NCBI GenBank assembly: GCA_032207245.1
Contig: CM063503.1
Span: forward strand, 62,918,730-62,982,729
Reading direction: 5' to 3'
Source of the DNA: Pardosa pseudoannulata
Taxonomy: Eukaryota > Arthropoda > Arachnida > Araneae > Lycosidae
DNA length: 64,000 nt
Each line of letters starts with the position of its first letter. Within the stretch, counting starts at the first letter, position 1. A program made the translations under genes and the position numbers. This document shows positions 58,783-64,000 of this stretch, one piece after another. Under the pieces are notes generated by a model. That model saw only the letters and a program-made list of their open reading frames with translations. It did no database searches and had not been told where the DNA came from.

Positions 58783-59085
58783 ATACTAGTACGTTTTCTG
58801 ACTACTGATACTTGAGCGTGGTTCACATACTAGTACGGGTTAGTGTAACAACATGGTTTGTTTGTGGGTACAAAAAGAACGATATATACAGGAAAACGAA
58901 GCCGAATGTTCTTGTCTACTACATAAATTCTGGAAAAATTTAGAAAAATAAAAAATAGTTTTTACATCAGTCGATGCGGAACCACAGAACGGGAAGGTTG
59001 ATTAAAAAAATCAATTTAGATTTAAAATTAACTTTTTATATATCCTTGCGCCAATAATATTATATATATGTATATTTATATATTT

Positions 59086-59124
<39 letters not shown>

Positions 59125-59275
59125 ATTTATATATATTTGTTTATTTGTCTATTTATGACTGATGTAAAATTAAATAATTTTCGATCTATTGAGATTTAAC
59201 TGAACAACTAAATTTACTCGCAAAATGCCTACTATCGGTACAATTTCGCAGCGAAATGTACCCGCACACAATGTG
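58783..59275 (-). mobile_element. Right arm of the large inverted piggyBac-type pair
   Basis: Inverted copy of 53498..53976. It shares actagtacgttttctgac, aacaacatggtttgtttgtg, ttttcgatctattgagattt and gtacccgcacacaatgtg. It ends at TTAA (59276..59279). The inner end lacks TTAA and diverges after acatactagtacg. It also contains an AT microsatellite at about 59040..59122. Confidence 0.72.
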
Positions 59276-59289
59276 TTAAGTTTAGACAG

Positions 59290-59830
59290 AAGAGCTTAGA
59301 TTGGTCAATGACCAATACAAACTAATGTGTGCAACACATGAAAATTGCAAGAGAGTTAAAAATAATGAGTTACTGAAAAATGACAAAACTAAATATAAAA
59401 ACAGCAAAAGGTATGGCCAGAATTAAAAACTAAATATTACACAAGTGGTAAAGCACTTCCAAAAAAATTACAGTCGTACTAAGTAAAGTAAAGCTGATAT
59501 GATTGCTCACAGGCGTTTAGATTTCGCTATAAGCTGTAGATCTGGTTTAAATCCTTTCACTAAAGCAAAACATTGTTATTAGGAATTATTACCACAGATG
59601 TTAGATAGTTCCAAAGAAGCTTTGAATATGACTAGATTACACTTCGATCAATTGCCAACAAGGATTGAAATCTGTTTAAAACTAATTCCTAACTTGAATT
59701 TAGTAAAAGCATGATACCAATAACTAAAATGTGAATTCCTTGTATACCCCACATTCAGAACAAACAATTTTAAAACGTTAAAAATATAAAGAGAGCATTA
59801 TCTTTGTTACAAACATAACATTTATAATGA
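59290..59830. other. Unassigned 3' flank
   Basis: No gene or element recognised. Confidence 0.35.
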
Positions 59831-59836
59831 TGCATA

Positions 59837-60735
59837 TCCCCTATATAGTAATAGCTTAAGTTATCTGTCCGTCTGTCCTCGAATTTATGAAGCGGTTGGA
59901 CCTGGAATGAATAGAGGCATCCATATTGGATTCTTGATGAGTTAGGGCTAGCAAAATTCAAAGCGAGTTCGAAAACGTTCGAAATCCCCCCATCTCCCCT
60001 TTTCGATAGTTTAATACCATTATTTCAAGCTCTATTGTCCCCGGTTAAGAGCAGGGGATTAAATTCATCAGTTTATCCCATAATAAATAGGTAAAAGAAA
60101 CAATTTTTCTAACATTATGACGTCATTCCTTTAACCATCTCCATTAATCATTTCTTATTTTAAATTATTTAAATATCGTCTGCATTATTTTCATATTTTT
60201 ATCAGTGAACTTAGAGATGTTACGTAAATAATTTTCTTTTATATTTGTATTAAATAATAGATTAGGTACATATGTGCTAATTTTAAATTTAATCATCTAT
60301 TATATTTTTGTTACAAAGAAAATTTTATCACCGGCATTGACAACAAATTCTTTTCATAAAAGTCTAGGAGTCTATTTCACGGACTAATAAATATCTAGCG
60401 TTTAAGTTATATATCTTTGAAAATTAAGAAGTTTGTTCGTTTGTGTGTTTGTTTTTTATACATAACCACAAGATTTGCAATCGATTCGCTAAATTTTAGA
60501 CATCATTCATATATACCGCCAAATAATCACTGTCAATATTAAAATCTCTGCTCTCCATCCTATCACGTAATATGACAAGATAAATTAAAGTTGGCAACTA
60601 ACATGCCGTCAGTAAAGATAAACAAATTGAGCGTGTACCAGATAATTCTCAGCCAAAAAACAAACCAGTAGATGAAAATAAAAAGTAGATGAAAATAACA
60701 TTTTTTTCTAGCATTATGACGTCCTTCCTTTAACC
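59837..60735 (+). mobile_element. Helitron copy, 5' end intact, 3' end lost or rearranged
   Basis: Starts TCCCCTATATAGTAATAGC after an A. It follows the minus-strand Helitron of 5113..5797 through gaagcggttggacctggaat, tatgacgtcattcctttaacc and aaattaagaagtttgttcg. The CTAG end and hairpin are missing. From about 60665 a second copy of the early tatgacgtc..tcctttaacc block appears, so the end is chimeric. Confidence 0.7.
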
Positions 60736-60753
60736 TCTCATTTAACCCATTAA

Positions 60754-61760
60754 CGCCCAAATTATTTTTTTTTCGACATAATGACATATAATTCATAAAT
60801 TGGGTGTCTTTTACTATCAACATGAATATTATTATCGAATTTTATCAATACGTACCATAGTTTTTAAAAAATATGCTGGTCTAAAAATAGATCACTGGGC
60901 GTTCGGGGGATATATTTTAGCAAATACACAACAATCAGTAGTACTTCAATAACGTGGTAAAAACGAACCAAATAGATAAAAACTAATGTGTTTTCTTTTA
61001 AAAAACGTTTATTTATCCAGAATTTCACAATATTACAGAATGTACTTAGTAACGTTCAGTTATTTTAAAATATAAAATTTTAATGTTTCTACAGTTTAGT
61101 GTGTAATTTGATGAAACATTTCTTGCATAAAGTGGCATCGCACTTCACAAAATATGTTAGGAAACTTCCTTGGCACCCTACAAGTCGACATCTTCCCTTT
61201 CTTTGTTCCATATTGTAATCCATTCTATCAAAGCGAACATCATCACTGACATTAGATGTTAGTGATGAAGGAAAACTGTAAGGTCAATCTTTCAAAACCT
61301 TTTTTTTCCGATTCCCAATTTTAGATATTTTACAGCTCTTCCGAAATCTTTTATGGACATAAAATTACCTTTATGTGCATTTTTGGGTAAAATACTTGCA
61401 TTTACTACAGCCATATCAATTATTCAAGTGAATAGACACCAGTACCATTTTTTACCTCTTATTGCTATGCCGTGTTTCTCTAGAGGCCAGTCATGATGGT
61501 CTCCCATATGTTTGTTATAATTATTTATTAAATTTTGTTGTGGGATTGATACTTTTTCTTTTTTCTCAGAAGACCATCTTTGAACTTTTGATGTGCACTC
61601 AACACTATCAGAGTGTGTAGCAACAGCCACGCTCTTATTTTCCTTCCATCTAACTATCGTGATTTTATTTTTTAGTCGAACCGGAAATCATAAGTGTCAC
61701 TTTGCATTTTATCAAACTCCTTTGAAGACTTTAGGGTGCATTTCTCAGTTCTAGTGTCTC
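60754..61760 (-). mobile_element. Truncated piggyBac element
   Basis: Preserved 3' end: TTAA at 60750..60753 followed by CGCCCAAATTATTTTT. A subterminal inverted relative, atcactgggcgttcgg, lies near 60890. The transposase pseudogene is inside, and the 5' half is absent beyond about 61760, where unrelated sequence starts. Confidence 0.68.
61089..61760 (-). pseudogene. piggyBac transposase pseudogene (C-terminal half)
   Basis: On the minus strand the frames read RTEKCTLKSSKEFDKMQSDT, YDFRFD and a stretch including VAVATHSDSVECTSKVQRWS. These are followed by IPQQNLINNYNKHMGDHHDW and IRGKKWYWCLFT. After one stop come MAVVNASILPKNA and KGNFMSIKDFRK. The end is the cysteine-rich tail GRCRLVGC...VKCDATLCKKCF and a stop. 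YNKHMG..(D)..(D) and RGKKWYW.LF are piggyBac DDE-domain hallmarks. At least two stops or frameshifts make it inactive. Confidence 0.85.
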
Positions 61761-61771
61761 TTATAGTACAG

Positions 61772-61890
61772 GGATGGAACAGCTGCTCCAATTGCGCCAG
61801 ACTGCGCCAAAACGACATCTTTGCGCCATTCTGCTCCAAAACTATCATTTTTTAAGTAAACTGCGCCAGACTGCTCCAAAATAAAAAAAT
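61772..61890 (+). repeat. Short-repeat block ctgcgccaga/ctgctccaaa, possible hAT-type terminus
   Basis: cagggatggaacagctgctc is followed by five or six spaced copies of ctg(c/t)(g/t)cca. CAGGG starts with clustered subterminal repeats are common in hAT elements, but no opposite end was found. Confidence 0.4.
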
Positions 61891-61924
61891 GCTTTCTCTC
61901 CAAAAATCATTTTCCCATCTTTTG

Positions 61925-62877
<953 letters not shown>

Positions 62878-64000
62878 CACCAGCGTTGCTTATGGTACCT
62901 CCCTCTCCCCTCCTCGTTGCACTGGGAAACGATATTTAGTTTTGAGGATGCCATACGTATATTGTACATTCTACAACTTCTGAACTTTTTTTTAACATTA
63001 CTAGATGGCATTATTTTAAGGGGGATTTCCAATATATGGGCTCTAATGGTGTCTGACATTGATATACTAGTTGGTGTCTGCTTTAGTTTTTACCTAGGTT
63101 TCAGGAGTAATACCTAGGAGTTTTTTTTTTTTTTTTTAGTTTTACCTAGGTTCAGGACGCACATTAGGGGCTGTTGCGTCGAGGAGTTTACTTTTTAGTT
63201 TCAGTTTATGAGTAATTCGTCAACATAAACGAACGCGCATTCAGAAAGGGTTGTCAAGGATTTAAGGAGACTTTTCTAATTGGAATATTTTAGATTGTTT
63301 TAATAGATATTGCTGTACGGTTTTATTTAGGGAGCAAAAAAAATTTTACCTTGTCGAATCGTCAAATTGCATTTGTTTTCACATTTAGATATGAGAAAAA
63401 AAAAGATCTGTCATTAAAACATAAGAAAAAAATTTTGTCGAGTCAACTATGAGAATGTAATAATGCATTTTCCACTATGCCAGAAATCTGAAGGTAAAGT
63501 ATTATCAAGGTCAAGGTCAAGGTAATTGGGTTTAACGGAGTACCTAGCGAAGTGTAAGATCTTCACTTTAACCTCCGAACGTAAGCAGATCCAAACATAA
63601 ATCTAGGCCTCTAGGCAAAAAGGGATCCAAACAAAAATTTAATACAGGAAGTGAGGAGGTGAGGACGTTCTCATAAAAAATTATGAGTAACCAAAGCATT
63701 TTCTAATTTGGGGATAATTAGACTGTAACCTTGACAATGACCATTCGGTATGGTTAACAGCAATGCATGGATTCAACAACATGAAGCTCCGAAATAATAA
63801 AAAGTAATACAATAATAAAAATAGGGACAGTAAAAAGTTGCAACTTGGTACAGTAAATAAAAATAAACAAAAAGTGACAGCACTAACAAAAAGATATATT
63901 TTTGAGTTTTATAAAATTTTAAAATTTTTATTAAGCATTTTTTTCAGTTTTTTTTTAATTTTTATAAACATAAAACAAGACAAAACATTACGCAAGTAAA
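62878..64000. other. Unassigned end of window
   Basis: No gene recognised. A local duplication of tttttacctaggtttcagga occurs at about 63087 and 63139 around a poly-T run, and a short (aaggtc)n repeat lies at about 63505..63522. The plus ORF at 62917..63117 has no supporting features. Confidence 0.35.

Overview
The window is AT-rich animal nuclear DNA. Long introns, GT-AG splice sites, tRNA-derived SINEs, cut-and-paste transposons, Helitrons and long (TA)n/(CA)n microsatellites all show this. I infer an arthropod, probably a chelicerate such as a spider; no marker in the window proves that.

One gene organises the window. Eleven plus-strand exons (16253..51053) splice in frame into the last 372 residues of a major-facilitator transporter. 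It aligns block by block with the SLC18B1 (vesicular polyamine transporter-like) family. The exons for the first roughly 85 residues (start codon, TM1-TM2) were not found and probably lie upstream. Introns range from 83 bp to 11.8 kb. The stop is at 51051..51053 and a polyadenylation signal at 51357..51362. One possible foreign coding piece was seen: a GC-richer, basic, minus-strand terminal-exon-like frame at 47932..48059, inside the ninth intron between the visible exons.

Layout. 1-16252 is presumed upstream intron or 5' flank: a 320-bp tandem array, a LINE remnant, a Helitron, a hAT-like MITE with a nested SINE, a piggyBac MITE, a 230-bp array, and a Tc1 pseudogene split by a solo LTR. 16253-18933 holds exons A-C, bracketed by two tandem arrays. 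18934-30735 is the longest intron: a 197-bp array, a piggyBac MITE, LTR-like and microsatellite blocks, a 405-bp array and transposase debris. 30736-51053 holds exons D-K, with SINEs, Tc1 and mariner-like remnants, a 620-bp array, a hAT MITE and a locally triplicated splice donor. 51054-64000 is 3' flank: a mariner-like element with matching inverted repeats, two tail-to-tail SINEs, a pair of 0.5-kb inverted piggyBac arms around another piggyBac remnant, a second Helitron copy, a piggyBac transposase pseudogene and very long (TA)n tracts.

I found no operon, CRISPR array, tRNA or rRNA gene, and no convincing novel multi-gene system. The interest lies in how repeats shape this gene: duplicated donors, a possible antisense exon, nested insertions with target-site duplications, and perfect hairpins. 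All repeat assignments come from reading internal similarity and termini by eye, not from a database search.
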